Origin: Desulfovibrionaceae bacterium | GTDB lineage: Bacteria > Desulfobacterota > Desulfovibrionia > Desulfovibrionales > Desulfovibrionaceae | Direction of reading: 5' to 3' | Length of the DNA: 64,000 nt | Assembly: GCA_016932995.1 (NCBI GenBank) | Contig: JAFGBU010000017.1 | Coordinates: 1-64,000, forward strand | Shown here: positions 10,217 through 19,202 of the stretch, piece after piece | Layout of the letters: each line of letters begins with the position of its first letter | How positions within the stretch are numbered: position 1 is the first letter of the stretch | The notes under the pieces: model-generated | Told to the model about the DNA's origin: nothing | What the model saw: only the letters and a program-made list of their open reading frames with translations | The model's database searches: none | Program-made: the position numbers and the translations under genes

Positions 10217-11107
10217 GTGGAGCCGATAAACAGACACCTGTTGGTGACCGTGAGCGAGGACCAGAAGGCCCTGTGCGCGGCCCGGTTCGTGAGCGCCTTT
10301 TTCGACAACAAGCAGGACGTGGAGTGCACCCTGCTCTACGTGGCCACGGACCCGGCCAGGACGGCCTCCAAGCTCGAGGTGCACCGGGACATGGGCCGTT
10401 TCGCGGCCGGCAAGGCCAAGGCCCGGGGCAGGGGCGAGGCGGCCATGGCCAGGGCCAGGGACTTTCTGGAGAGCAAGGGCTTTCCCGCGGCCAACATCCA
10501 CGACAAGCTGAAGTTCAAGGAGTTCGGCACGGCCAAGGACATCATCTTCGAGGGGGTCAGGGGCATATACGACGCGGTGGTCCTGGGCCGAAGGGGCCTG
10601 GGCTGGTTGCAGGAGCTGGTCGAGGACAGCGTGACCAGCACCCTGGCCGCGACCCACATGGAGGTCCCGGTCTGGGTGACGCGCATGCCGGACGCCGGGC
10701 GCAGGAACCTGCTGTTGTGCGTGGACGGCTCGGAGGAGGGCCTGAGGGCCGCGGACCACGCGGGCTTCATCCTGTCCACCGAGCCCGGGCACTCGGTGCG
10801 CGTGTTCCACATCTGGGACCCGGTCAAGGAGGACGAGTTCGAGGCCCGCTACGTGGTCGATCAGGCCCTTTTGAGGCTCGCCGAGAACGGGGTGGACGGG
10901 CCCCGCGTGTCCTGGGAGATAGTCCGCGGCGCGGGCTACGCCAGGATGATCATGGCCGAGGCCGAGAGGGGGGCCTACGCGGCCGTGGTCGTGGGCGCCA
11001 CCGGGGCCGACAGGCCGCCGCTGGGCAGGCTGATCATGGGCTCGGTGAGCCTGAAGCTCTTGCGCTCACTGGAGATGGACAGGGCCGCCCTGTGGATCGT
11101 GCACTAG
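10217..11107 (+). CDS. Tandem universal stress protein (two Usp domains)
   Basis: 296 residues from a GTG start. Domain 1 is about residues 3-155 and domain 2 about 157-296 (NLLLCVDGSEEGLRAADHAGFIL). In domain 1 the ATP motif is altered (GRRGLGWLQELVEDS, Asp in place of Gly), while domain 2 has GATG and MGSVS with a longer spacer. So domain 2 is the more likely nucleotide binder. It is a clear paralogue of the gene at 21323-22171: both begin with (N)xxLLTVS, share VVLGRRGL and end LKLLRxLE...LWI.H. Biochemical role unknown beyond stress survival in the family. Confidence 0.85.
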   Translation: MEPINRHLLVTVSEDQKALCAARFVSAFFDNKQDVECTLLYVATDPARTASKLEVHRDMGRFAAGKAKARGRGEAAMARARDFLESKGFPAANIHDKLKFKEFGTAKDIIFEGVRGIYDAVVLGRRGLGWLQELVEDSVTSTLAATHMEVPVWVTRMPDAGRRNLLLCVDGSEEGLRAADHAGFILSTEPGHSVRVFHIWDPVKEDEFEARYVVDQALLRLAENGVDGPRVSWEIVRGAGYARMIMAEAERGAYAAVVVGATGADRPPLGRLIMGSVSLKLLRSLEMDRAALWIVH

Positions 11108-11114
11108 GCCCGGG

Positions 11115-11255
11115 CTAGAAGCGGTTGAACAATAGTTGCTCGTAGGCCGAGCAGATGCGTATGGCCGTGGGCCTTCGCAGGCCGAAGTCGCAGAGCCTGC
11201 AGTAGACGTGGAGGGGATTGAAAACGTGCCTGAAATACTTGCCGATGTATTTCAT
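11115..11255 (-). CDS. Small basic conserved-looking protein, 46 aa
   Basis: ATG at 11255 to TAG at 11115, 46 residues, rich in aromatic and basic residues: MKYIGKYFRHVFNPLHVYCR at the start, then LCDFGLRRPTAIRICSAYEQ. The composition is protein-like rather than random GC read-through, and I have a weak memory of similar NPLHVYCRL small proteins in Desulfovibrio. An aaagagg lies 14 bases upstream, rather far. It fills an otherwise empty 320-base gap between the tandem Usp gene and the divergent hybrid kinase. Function unknown; two cysteines (19 and 22 region) and an amphipathic pattern are visible. Confidence 0.55.
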   Translation of the reverse strand: MKYIGKYFRHVFNPLHVYCRLCDFGLRRPTAIRICSAYEQLLFNRF

Positions 11256-11427
11256 CGAAGCGCCGCCGTCCTCTTTGAGTTTCGGGCTTCTTACACCAGG
11301 GCCCGGGGAAAGTCACGACAAAAAATCCTGTTCCGGGTTTTGACCGGCCGGCCGGCCGGGGGATTGGAGGCCCGGAGCGCGCGACGCGGCCCTTGACCTG
11401 AAGGGCGGTTCAAACCCGACGCCGGAC

Positions 11428-14307
11428 ATGACCGACAAGAGAACCAAAAAGGAGCTTCTGGCCGAGATCGAGGTCCTGCGCCGCAGGCTGGCCGGGCGCT
11501 CGGACCTCGAGCAACGCGTGGCCGGGCGGACCAGGGAGCTCGAAGGGGCCAACCGCAAGCTCAGGAACGAGATCAGGGAGCGCAGGCGGGTCGAGGAGGC
11601 CTTGAGGCGGAACACGCTGCTGTTCAAGGGCCTTTTGGACAACTCCCAGGCCCTGATCTTCATCAAGGACCTGGAGGGCAAGTACCTGTTGGCCAACAGC
11701 CGGTTCGATCTTTTGTCCCTCAAGGACTCCGGAAGCGCCTTCGGCAAGACGGCCGCCGAGCTGTTCCCGGGCGAGATGGCCGACGCGGTCGAGGTCGAGG
11801 ACCGCATTGTCGCGCGCACCAAGAGCGCCCTGACCCGTGACAAGCTCATCGACGTGCACGGCGAGCAGCGGGTCTACTCGGTGACCAAGTTTCCGCTTCT
11901 GGACGAGTACGGCAAGTGCTGCGCCGTGTGCGGCGTGGCCACGGACATCACCGCGCACAAGCGCACCGAGGACGAGCTCAAGAAGGCCCTCTCGGCGCTC
12001 AGAACGACCTTTGACACCATCCCGGGCATGCTCAGGGTCGTGGACCGGGAGTTCCGCATCCTGGACGCGAGCGATTCCCTGATGCGTCATTTGGGCGCGG
12101 CCTCCAGGGAGGATGTCCTGGGCCGCAGGTGCTACGAGGTCCTGAAGGGGCGCTCCTCGGCCTGCTCGGAGTGCATCACGGAAAAGGTCTTCAGGACCGG
12201 ATGCACCCAGACGCGCATGTCCACGCCCGAGGAGGAGGACCTCTACGGCTTTTTCTTCAAGCTCTACGCGGCGCCGCTCAGGGACGAGTACGGGGAGGTC
12301 GGCGGGGCCATCCAGATGATCATGGACGTGAGCGACATCCGCAGGATGGAGGAGGCCCTGAGGCAGAGCGAGACCAACCTGTCCCGGGCCCAGCGCATAG
12401 CCAAGGTCGGGAGCTGGAGCAGGGACATCGGTACCGGCGAGCTGTGGTGGTCCGAGGAGATGGCCCTGCTCTACGGCTACGAGCCGGTGAACAAGTTCGA
12501 CACCTTCAGCCTGTTCGTGCGCCACCTGCACCCCGAGGACCGCGATCGGGTCATCGGGGTCATCGAGGGGGCGGTGGAGGGCCGCCAGGGCTACGACTCC
12601 GAGTACCGCATCATCCGCAACGACGGGGAGATACGGGTGGTCCGGGCCCAGGGCGAGGTGGAGTTCGACGGCCAGGGGCGGCCCAAGCGCTTTTTCGGCA
12701 CCACCCAGGACATCACCGACCAGGTGCGCCTGGAAAAGGCGCTTCGGGCGGCCAAGGACGAGGCCGAGACCGCGAACCGGGCCAAGAGCGCGTTTCTGGC
12801 CAACATGAGCCACGAGATACGCACCCCGATGAACGCCATCCTGGGCTATCTGGCCCTCATCCTCCAGGAGGACCTGGAGCCCAGGCAGCGCGAGCGCCTG
12901 GAGGTCGTGGAGGGCGCGGCCAGGACCCTTTTGACCATCATCAACGACATCCTGGACTACTCCAAGATCGAGGCCGGCAAGTTCATGATCCGGGACCGGG
13001 ATTTCGACCTGCACAACGTCCTGGAGACCTTGGTCAAGGAACAGCAGGTCCTGGCCTCGGAAAGGGGCCTGGAACTGGACATGGTCATCGACCCCGCCGT
13101 GCCCCGGGAGTTGAACGGCGACCCCTTCAGGCTGCGCCAGATCCTCCTGAACCTGGTCAACAACGCCATAAAGTACACCGAGGTCGGCCGGGTGGAGGTC
13201 AGCGTGGCGCCCGATCCCGAGGCCGAGCCGGTCACGGACCGGGTCGGACTGGTGGTCACGGTCCGGGACACCGGCATCGGCATCCCCGAGGACCAGCAGC
13301 GGATGATCTTCGAGAGCTTCACCCAGGTCGACTCCGGGCTGACCAAGAAGTACGCGGGCACGGGCCTGGGCCTGGCCATCAGCAAGAAGCTGGCGGACCT
13401 GCTGGGCGGGGGCCTGTCCTTTGAGAGCCGGGCGGGCGAGGGCAGCGTGTTCCGCCTCCGGGCGCCGTTCAGGATCGCCCGGGGGGCCTCCGGGCAGGCG
13501 GGCGCGGAGACGGAGTTCGCCATGGCCGGGGCCCCGGAGCTTCCGTCCCTGCGCATCCTCTTGGCCGAGGACAACAAGGTCAACCAGCTGTTCGCCGTGG
13601 ACCTGCTCCAGGAGCGCGGCCACCGGGTGACCGTGGCCGAGAACGGGGCCCAGGCCGTGGAGGCGGCCAGGGATTCGGTCTTTGACCTCGTGCTCATGGA
13701 CATCCAGATGCCGGTCATGGACGGCATGGCCGCCACCCGGGAGATACGCGCCGCGTCCGCCGGGGCCACGCCCGGGGACGTGCCCATCCTGGGGCTCAGC
13801 GCCTACGCGATGACCGAGGAGGTCGAGGGGTTTCTGTCCGCGGGCCTGGACGGCTACGTGACCAAGCCCATAGACCCCGAGCACCTGTTCATGACCATCG
13901 CCCTTCTGCTCGACAAGCGGGGCAGGCTGGGGCCTGCGCGCGGGGCCCGGAACTGCCCGGCCACGGTCGGCTACGTGGACGAGGCCGCCTTGGGCGGGCA
14001 GTACAAGGGCAAGGCCAAGCTGTTCGGCAAGGTCGTGGACACGTTCTCGGCCGAGGCCCCGGGATATCTGGCCGATCTCTCGGCCGCGGCGCGCAGCGGC
14101 GACTGGGAGCGGCTGCTCCACGTCAGCCACGTGCTCAGGGGCAACTCCCTGCTCTTCGGGGCCTGGCGGCTCAAGGAGCTCCTGGACAGGGTCGATACGG
14201 CCGGCAGGAAGCGCGACGCCGGCCGGCTCATGGACCTGGTGCCCGATCTGATCCTGGAGGTGGACGGCGTGGCCGGCGCATTGAAGAGGCTCACGGACAA
14301 CCTTTAG
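11428..14307 (+). CDS. Hybrid sensor histidine kinase: coiled coil, three PAS, HisKA-HATPase, receiver, HPt
   Basis: 959 residues, no membrane helix or signal peptide, so a cytoplasmic sensor. Order: coiled coil 1-60; PAS1 ~62-180; PAS2 ~190-310, which carries a cysteine group ([16 protein letters not shown]) of the type seen in redox or metal-sensing PAS domains; PAS3 ~315-435; HisKA with phospho-acceptor His462 in [11 protein letters not shown]; HATPase_c with [17 protein letters not shown] and GTGLGLAI; receiver with phospho-acceptor Asp758 in [11 protein letters not shown]; HPt with His901 in [13 protein letters not shown]. All phosphorelay residues are present, giving His-Asp-His and then a separate regulator. 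The next gene, 21 bases on, is a sigma54-type response regulator, the likely final receiver. Confidence 0.95.
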   Translation: MTDKRTKKELLAEIEVLRRRLAGRSDLEQRVAGRTRELEGANRKLRNEIRERRRVEEALRRNTLLFKGLLDNSQALIFIKDLEGKYLLANSRFDLLSLKDSGSAFGKTAAELFPGEMADAVEVEDRIVARTKSALTRDKLIDVHGEQRVYSVTKFPLLDEYGKCCAVCGVATDITAHKRTEDELKKALSALRTTFDTIPGMLRVVDREFRILDASDSLMRHLGAASREDVLGRRCYEVLKGRSSACSECITEKVFRTGCTQTRMSTPEEEDLYGFFFKLYAAPLRDEYGEVGGAIQMIMDVSDIRRMEEALRQSETNLSRAQRIAKVGSWSRDIGTGELWWSEEMALLYGYEPVNKFDTFSLFVRHLHPEDRDRVIGVIEGAVEGRQGYDSEYRIIRNDGEIRVVRAQGEVEFDGQGRPKRFFGTTQDITDQVRLEKALRAAKDEAETANRAKSAFLANMSHEIRTPMNAILGYLALILQEDLEPRQRERLEVVEGAARTLLTIINDILDYSKIEAGKFMIRDRDFDLHNVLETLVKEQQVLASERGLELDMVIDPAVPRELNGDPFRLRQILLNLVNNAIKYTEVGRVEVSVAPDPEAEPVTDRVGLVVTVRDTGIGIPEDQQRMIFESFTQVDSGLTKKYAGTGLGLAISKKLADLLGGGLSFESRAGEGSVFRLRAPFRIARGASGQAGAETEFAMAGAPELPSLRILLAEDNKVNQLFAVDLLQERGHRVTVAENGAQAVEAARDSVFDLVLMDIQMPVMDGMAATREIRAASAGATPGDVPILGLSAYAMTEEVEGFLSAGLDGYVTKPIDPEHLFMTIALLLDKRGRLGPARGARNCPATVGYVDEAALGGQYKGKAKLFGKVVDTFSAEAPGYLADLSAAARSGDWERLLHVSHVLRGNSLLFGAWRLKELLDRVDTAGRKRDAGRLMDLVPDLILEVDGVAGALKRLTDNL

Positions 14308-14328
14308 CCCTGCACGGAGACAGACGGC

Positions 14329-15753
14329 TTGAGACGCATCCTGATAGTGGACGACGACAGGGTCTTCTCCCTGGTGCTTTCGGACATAGTCTCCGAGGCG
14401 GGCCACGAGGCCGTGTGCGCGGGCACCCTGGCCGAGGGCCTGGACCTGGCCAGGTCCCAGGACTTCGACCTGGTGTTCCTGGACGTCCGGCTGCCCGACG
14501 GCAACGGCCTGGACCTCCTGCCCCGGCTCAAGACCCTGAGCTCCTGCCCCGAGGTGATCATCATGACCGGGGCCGGGGACCCGGACGGGGCCGAGCTGGC
14601 CATAAGCAACGGGGCCTGGGACTACGTGGAGAAGGCGGCCACCTCCCAGGGCCTCAAGTTCTCCTTTTTAAGGGCCCTGCAGTACCGGGAGAAGAAGCTC
14701 GCGGCCATGCCGGCCAAGCGGCCGGGCATCGTCGGCTCCAGCCGCGCCATACGGCAGTGCGTGGAGCACATGGCCCGGGCGGCCAAGAGCGCGGCCAACG
14801 TGCTCATCCTCGGGGAGACCGGCACGGGCAAGGAGATATTCGCCAAGGCGGTGCACGAGAACAGCTCCCGGGCCGGCCGACGCTTCGTGGTCGTGGACTG
14901 CGCCGCGCTCCAGGAGACGCTTCTGGGCAGCGAGCTGTTCGGCCACGCCAAGGGCGCGTTCACCGGCGCGGTCTCGGACCGGGACGGCCTGATCCAGAGG
15001 GCGGACCACGGGACCCTTTTCCTGGACGAGGTCAGCGAGATGTCCCTGGACATGCAGAAGTCCTTTCTGCGCCTGCTGGAGAACCGCAAATACCGGCCCC
15101 TGGGCGAGGTCAAGGAGGTCGAGAGCGACTTCAGGCTGGTCTGCGCCAGCAACCGGGACCTCAAGGCCATGGTCAGGCAGGGGGACTTCAGGGAGGACCT
15201 GTTCTACCGCATCCGGACCTTCACCCTCGAGCTGCCGGCCCTGCGCGAGCATATGGAGGACCTGCCGGAGCTGGTCGAGCACCACCTGGCGGCCATAACC
15301 TCCAAAAGCGGCCTGCCGGCCAAGGTCTTGTCCCCGGAGCTGGAAAAGCTCTTGTACGCCTACGACTGGCCGGGCAACGTGCGCGAGCTGGTCAACGTCC
15401 TGGAGGTCCTGGTGGCCTCGGCGCCCACGGACGACGTGCTTCTGCCCATCTACCTGCCCCGGGAGCTCCGGGTCCATTTCTTCCGTTCGCGCGTGTCCGG
15501 CGGGGGCAAGGCCGCGGACCAGCCGGCCCCGGCGGGGGCCGGAGCGGCCTGCCTGAACTGGGCCGAGTTCCGCAAAAAAGGGGTCAAGGCCCTGGAGCGC
15601 CGCTTCCTGGAGGACCTGATCCGGGCCAGCAACGGCGAGCTGAAAAAGGCCATGGACCTGTCCGGGCTGAGCCAGGCCCGGATCTACGGCATGCTCAAGA
15701 GCCACGGTCTGAACCTCAGGGAGCGGGCCAAGCGGGCCCGGGATATGAATTGA
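14329..15753 (+). CDS. Sigma54-dependent response regulator (NtrC family)
   Basis: 474 residues from a TTG start with cggaga upstream. Receiver 1-120 with phospho-acceptor Asp52 (VFLDVRLPDGNG); AAA+ domain ~135-375 with Walker A GETGTGKE, the GAFTGA sigma54-contact loop (FGHAKGAFTGAV), Walker B GTLFLDEVSEM and the arginine-finger region FREDLFYRI; C-terminal helix-turn-helix ~430-470 (KKAMDLSGLSQARIYGMLKSHGL), a Fis-type DNA-binding domain. Immediately downstream of the hybrid kinase, it is the probable output. It should activate -24/-12 promoters; two imperfect candidates follow at 15809 and 16656. Confidence 0.95.
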   Translation: MRRILIVDDDRVFSLVLSDIVSEAGHEAVCAGTLAEGLDLARSQDFDLVFLDVRLPDGNGLDLLPRLKTLSSCPEVIIMTGAGDPDGAELAISNGAWDYVEKAATSQGLKFSFLRALQYREKKLAAMPAKRPGIVGSSRAIRQCVEHMARAAKSAANVLILGETGTGKEIFAKAVHENSSRAGRRFVVVDCAALQETLLGSELFGHAKGAFTGAVSDRDGLIQRADHGTLFLDEVSEMSLDMQKSFLRLLENRKYRPLGEVKEVESDFRLVCASNRDLKAMVRQGDFREDLFYRIRTFTLELPALREHMEDLPELVEHHLAAITSKSGLPAKVLSPELEKLLYAYDWPGNVRELVNVLEVLVASAPTDDVLLPIYLPRELRVHFFRSRVSGGGKAADQPAPAGAGAACLNWAEFRKKGVKALERRFLEDLIRASNGELKKAMDLSGLSQARIYGMLKSHGLNLRERAKRARDMN

Positions 15754-15808
15754 CATCGGCTCCGGGTTTGTAGGAGCCTTGGACAGGCGGCCTGTGGTCC
15801 GAGGGCCG

Positions 15809-15825
15809 TTGGCAAGGTTTTTGTA
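15809..15825 (+). promoter_or_regulatory. Imperfect -24/-12 (sigma54-like) element before pal-like gene
   Basis: TTGGCAAGGTTTTTGTA. The -24 GG and the -12 position are 10 bases apart as in sigma54 promoters, and TGGCA and TTG match, but the conserved -12 GC is GT. It lies 77 bases before the lipoprotein ATG and just after the sigma54-activator gene. Nearly the same 17-mer recurs at 16656. Just upstream, 15783-15795 is a dyad (acaggc-g-gcctgt). Confidence 0.3.
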
Positions 15826-15901
15826 GGTGATTTCGAAAAAACGCTGCCCAGGGACGCGGGGGATGGCTTCAGGCCCCGGCCCCGGCGCGAAGGAGAGACA
15901 T

Positions 15902-16471
15902 ATGGGACGCCGATTCTTGTTCTGGGTTTTGCTGCTGACGGCCTGGGCCGCGGCCGCGGCGCTCGCGGGCTGCGCCAAGAAGGAGACCGGCGGCGCGCCG
16001 CAGGCAGTGGTCATCGAGGAGCAGGAGGTCAAGGTCCAGGCCCCGCCGCCCGCGCCGGAGCCGGCCGGGCCCGGCGAGGACGAGCTCAGGCAGCGCAGGC
16101 TGGCCGAGGAGCGCCGGGCCCTGGAACAGGCCGCCGAGGCGCTCAAGGAGAAGATACATTTCGATTTCGACCGCTATGAGCTCAAGCCCGAGGCCAGGGC
16201 CGTGCTCGAGGCCAAGGCGGACATCCTCAAGCGCTTTCCCCAGATAACGGTGCTCATCGAGGGCCATTGCGACGAATGGGGCACCCGGGAGTACAACATG
16301 GCCCTGGGCGAGCGCAGGGCCTGGGCGGCCAAGGAGTTTTTGACCATTTCGGGCGTTGAGGCCGGGCGCATGAGCACGGTCAGCTACGGCGAGGAGGAGC
16401 CCCTGGACAAGGCGCACAACCGAGCGGCCTGGGCCCTGAACAGGCGCGACGAGTTCAGGCCGTCCTTCTGA
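15902..16471 (+). CDS. pal: Peptidoglycan-associated lipoprotein (Pal/OmpA family)
   Basis: 189 residues from the ATG at 15902, placed by gaaggagaga directly upstream. Signal peptide 1-23 with lipobox LAGC and lipidation Cys24; a Pro/Glu-rich coiled linker to ~85; OmpA-like peptidoglycan-binding domain 88-185 with IHFDFDRYELKPEA, the EGHCDEWGTREYN motif (Asp and Arg for diaminopimelate) and LGERRA. It would anchor the outer membrane to the wall. TolB or other Tol genes are not adjacent, so it may be a stress-related Pal paralogue under the neighbouring two-component system. A strong terminator follows. Confidence 0.88.
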   Translation: MGRRFLFWVLLLTAWAAAAALAGCAKKETGGAPQAVVIEEQEVKVQAPPPAPEPAGPGEDELRQRRLAEERRALEQAAEALKEKIHFDFDRYELKPEARAVLEAKADILKRFPQITVLIEGHCDEWGTREYNMALGERRAWAAKEFLTISGVEAGRMSTVSYGEEEPLDKAHNRAAWALNRRDEFRPSF

Positions 16472-16496
16472 GGCCTCTTTCCGGGTCCTTGAACGA

Positions 16497-16526
16497 GCCG
16501 CCCGGCTTTGGCCGGGCGGCTTTTTT
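16497..16526 (+). terminator. Rho-independent terminator after pal
   Basis: Perfect 10-bp stem gccgcccggc / gccgggcggc with a tttg loop, then six T residues. It ends 55 bases after the lipoprotein stop. Confidence 0.93.
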
Positions 16527-16639
16527 GCGGGCCCTGGACTCCAAATTTTTTGGAGGCTCCAATTTTTTAAGAATAATATTTGTGTAAACAGGGCTGTCGT
16601 TCAGCTGGGCGGGTGATTAAGGCCAATTATTGCAGCCGG

Positions 16640-16672
16640 TTGATTTTTGGATCAATTGGCAGGGTTTTTGAA
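16640..16672 (+). promoter_or_regulatory. Dyad plus imperfect -24/-12 element upstream of usp
   Basis: An inverted repeat TTGAT-N6-ATCAA (16640-16655) directly abuts TTGGCAGGGTTTTTGAA (16656-16672), which matches the 15809 element at 15 of 17 positions and has sigma54-like spacing but GA in place of GC at -12. The leader from here to the usp start is ~130 bases. The rest of 16527-16804 is AT-rich with two copies of ggctccaaatttttt-like sequence (about 16535-16570) and no gene. Confidence 0.3.
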
Positions 16673-16804
16673 GTGTCCGGACTTGAAACAAAGCTGGAGA
16701 TGAACCCGGAACAAGGATGCTCAAGGTCGGGTTGTTTTTCGAACGGTTCCGCAGGCAATGGTTGGGGGCTTTTTCCGGGAACGCCTGAACTGGGAGGTGA
16801 AGCC

Positions 16805-17224
16805 TTGCTTAACAAGATACTGCTTCCTGTGGACGGTTCCGCGCAGGCCATGAACGCGGCCAAGATGGCCGCGGAGTTGGCCGGGATGGCCGGGGCCAAG
16901 GTGGTGCTCATTCACTGCTACAGCGGCGTGCCCATGGTCATGGAAGGCCAGGTGTTTCCCCACGCCGTGGACGAGATCGTGGCCATTTCCAACGAGATGC
17001 TGAGCACATACAGGGACATGCTCAAGAAGAGCGGGGTCCGGTACACGGACAAGGTCCTGGAGGGCCTGCCGGCCGAGGTCATCGTGGACGTGGCCAAGGA
17101 CGAGGGCTGCGACATGATCGTCATGGGCTGTCGCGGGCGAAGCGACATAGAGGGGCTGTTGGTGGGGGGCGTGACCAGCAGGGTCTTGCAGACGGCCCCG
17201 TGTCCCGTGCTCGTAACCCGTTGA
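16805..17224 (+). CDS. Universal stress protein, single UspA domain
   Basis: 139 residues beginning at TTG 16805, 6 bases after tgggaggtga; the open frame upstream has no start with a ribosome site and codes low-complexity sequence. Compact UspA: NKILLPVDGSAQAMNAAKMA, the ATP motif GCRGRSDIEGLLVGG-VTSRVL and the end CPVLVTR. Nearest in type to standalone bacterial UspA proteins that dimerise and bind ATP. It follows a terminator, so it has its own promoter, and leads into a run of Usp and Hsp20 genes. Confidence 0.9.
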   Translation: MLNKILLPVDGSAQAMNAAKMAAELAGMAGAKVVLIHCYSGVPMVMEGQVFPHAVDEIVAISNEMLSTYRDMLKKSGVRYTDKVLEGLPAEVIVDVAKDEGCDMIVMGCRGRSDIEGLLVGGVTSRVLQTAPCPVLVTR

Positions 17225-17256
17225 GTCGGGCCGGGCCAAGCGCAGAGGAGGTTGCA

Positions 17257-17658
17257 ATGGACGAGGTCAGGGTCAGGCGAAACGGAAAGGTCGACCTGTG
17301 CTTCAAGGGCCGGGAGCTGGCCCGTGTTGACGAGCGCGAGTGGATGTTCATCTCCATGTCCTGGTTCGTCGTAACCCTGTACAAGACCGAGGTCGGGAAA
17401 TACATCCTGGCCTCAGACCTGTTTTTCCGGAGCCTGGACAGGCGGGATCTGCACGGCTGCATCACCTTTTCCTCGGCCTTGGAGTTCAAGGCCTTTATCA
17501 AGGAGGAGGGCCTCGGATGGACCCGGATCGGCAGGGCCCTTCTGGAGCGCGCCGCGGCCAGGGACTCCGCCCTGGCGGTCAGGCGCAGGACCAGGCGCTC
17601 CGGCGCGGGCTGGTCCGCCTCCGAGCCGGCCCCGGCCATGGCCTGCTCCGGGGAGTAG
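17257..17658 (+). CDS. Hypothetical protein, 133 aa
   Basis: Starts at ATG 17257 with agaggaggt 6 bases upstream, a strong ribosome site. The first ~100 residues look like a small alpha/beta domain with VDLCFKGRELARVDEREWMFISMSWFVVTLYKTEVGKY; the tail is basic (RRRTRRSGAG) and low complexity. No membrane span. I do not recognise a family. It sits 32 bases after the usp gene and before the Hsp20 genes, so it may belong to the same stress transcript. Confidence 0.65.
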   Translation: MDEVRVRRNGKVDLCFKGRELARVDEREWMFISMSWFVVTLYKTEVGKYILASDLFFRSLDRRDLHGCITFSSALEFKAFIKEEGLGWTRIGRALLERAAARDSALAVRRRTRRSGAGWSASEPAPAMACSGE

Positions 17659-17742
17659 GGCTTGGTTCGAGGACCGCTCAAACCCCGGCAGTAGGCGTCG
17701 GAGGTTTCCGGTGTCCATGATTCTTTCAGGGAGGTGTCAGGC

Positions 17743-18150
17743 ATGGTTATCGACTTCAGCCCGTTTTACGATCTGGCCCTTGACTGGGACAAGGTCTTTG
17801 AGAAGCTGCACGCCCCGCTGCCCGGCGGCCTGGGCGGCTATCCGCCCATGAACCTGAGCCAGGACCAGGACAATGTCTACGCGGCCTTCTCGGTCCCGGG
17901 CGTGAAGCAGCAGGACCTGGACATAACCTTGACCGACAAGAGCCTGACCGTGCAGGGCGAGCGCAAGGCCCCGGCCGGCCAGTACTACCGCCAGGAGAGG
18001 CCCATGGGCCGTTTCCAGCGGGTGGTCAATCTGAACCTGCCCGTTGATCCGGAAAAGGTCTCGGCCAGGATGGTGAACGGCATCCTGGAGGTGGTCATGC
18101 CCAGGTCCGGCGCGGCCAAGCCCAGGAAGATCAGCATAGAAACGGCTTAA
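17743..18150 (+). CDS. Small heat shock protein Hsp20 (first of three)
   Basis: 135 residues from the ATG at 17743 (tcagggaggtg upstream). Alpha-crystallin domain from ~40: DNVYAAFSVPGVKQQDLDITLTD, SLTVQGERK, and VNGILEVVMPRSG; the C-terminal I-x-I anchor is ISI (RKISIETA). N-terminal arm is short and aromatic. Acts as an ATP-independent holdase in the cytoplasm. First of a row of three divergent paralogues, 10 bases before the next, so co-transcribed. Confidence 0.93.
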   Translation: MVIDFSPFYDLALDWDKVFEKLHAPLPGGLGGYPPMNLSQDQDNVYAAFSVPGVKQQDLDITLTDKSLTVQGERKAPAGQYYRQERPMGRFQRVVNLNLPVDPEKVSARMVNGILEVVMPRSGAAKPRKISIETA

Positions 18151-18160
18151 GGGGGCAGAC

Positions 18161-18523
18161 ATGAGCAACGCCAAGAGCACCCAGAAGAGCGCGCCCTGTC
18201 ACTACCCGGCCACGGACATCCTGGAGCGCGAGGACGGGTTTCACATCCTCATGGACCTGCCGGGCGTGGGCAGGGAGGATTTGAGCGTGGAGCTCGACGA
18301 TACCAGCGTGACCGTGCACGGCAAGAGCTCCTACCATCCGGACGGGGGCAGGTCCTTCGCCTCCAAGGAGTTCGGCTGCCACAGCTACGAGAGGCGCTTC
18401 ACCATCTCCGAGGTCGTGGACCGGGAGGGCATCAGGGCCGAGTTGAGCGACGGCGTCCTGGACCTGTTCCTGCCCAAGGCCGAGAAGATCAAGCCGCGCA
18501 GGATAGAGATCAAGACCGCCTAG
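18161..18523 (+). CDS. Small heat shock protein Hsp20 (second of three)
   Basis: 120 residues. Crystallin core with ILEREDGFHILMDLPGVGRE, VTVHGKSSY, YERRFTISEVVD and LSDGVLDLFLPKAE; I-x-I anchor IEI (RRIEIKTA). The N-terminal arm is only ~18 residues. Ribosome site aaggggg before the ATG. Sequence differs enough from its two neighbours to suggest different oligomer or client range rather than recent duplication. Confidence 0.92.
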   Translation: MSNAKSTQKSAPCHYPATDILEREDGFHILMDLPGVGREDLSVELDDTSVTVHGKSSYHPDGGRSFASKEFGCHSYERRFTISEVVDREGIRAELSDGVLDLFLPKAEKIKPRRIEIKTA

Positions 18524-18601
18524 CCTCGGCGGCCGGCAAGGCCGTCGAGGTCTGGGGCAAGACATCCGGCCCTCTGGGGCCGAGGCACAAGGAGGCCAGC
18601 C

Positions 18602-19054
18602 ATGTTGGAGAAGTTTTATCCGGCGCTCAAGAGGCGCCCGGGCGGCCTGGCCCGGGGCGGCGGCCTGTTCGAGCTCATGGACGAGATGATGCGTTCCGGC
18701 CTGGGGGAGTCCCCCTTTTTTCCCGAGGGAATATTTCCGGCCGTGGACGTGAACGAGACCGACAAGGAGGTCGTGGTCGCCTTCGAGCTGCCCGGGATCG
18801 ACCCCAAGGACGTGGAGCTGTCCCTGGAGAACAACATGCTCGTCATCCAGGGCGAGAAGAAGCGCGAGAGCGAGGAGAAGAAGGACAACTATCATCGCCT
18901 GGAGCGTTCCTACGGCTCGTTCTGCCGCAGCATCCCCCTGCCGGCCAAGTGCCTGGAGGACAAGGTCAAGGCCGAGTACAAGAAGGGGGTGCTCACCGTG
19001 CGCCTGGCCAAGGACCAAAAGGCCGCGGGCAAGCGCATCGAGATCAAGTCCTAG
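18602..19054 (+). CDS. Small heat shock protein Hsp20 (third of three)
   Basis: 150 residues, the fullest of the three: N-terminal arm to ~45, then FPAVDVNETDKEVVVAFELP, LVIQGEKKRESEEKK, the SYGSFCRSIPLP strand and YKKGVLTVRLAK; I-x-I anchor IEI (KRIEIKS). Start has cacaaggagg upstream. This is the class A-like, HspA/IbpA-like type common in deltaproteobacteria. The 78-base gap to the second Hsp20 contains no gene. The 148 bases after it hold no feature I can name. Confidence 0.93.
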   Translation: MLEKFYPALKRRPGGLARGGGLFELMDEMMRSGLGESPFFPEGIFPAVDVNETDKEVVVAFELPGIDPKDVELSLENNMLVIQGEKKRESEEKKDNYHRLERSYGSFCRSIPLPAKCLEDKVKAEYKKGVLTVRLAKDQKAAGKRIEIKS

Positions 19055-19202
19055 GTCCCGGCGTCTCCGGCGGCCGCGCGGCTTGCCGGACCTCGTTCCT
19101 TGGGCTAAAACAGATGTGCGCATACCGTGGGTGGCGGCCCTGGCCGGGCCGGGACCGCCGCCTTGTCTGGATCGGGCCCCGCTGCAATCCTAAGGAGGGA
19201 GA

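Noticed and set aside
11410-14406. Open frame of ~1000 codons opposite the hybrid kinase
   Set aside because: Antisense to a complete, motif-rich kinase; composition is His/Gly/Leu/Val-rich read-through expected from GC-rich codons, no family motif.
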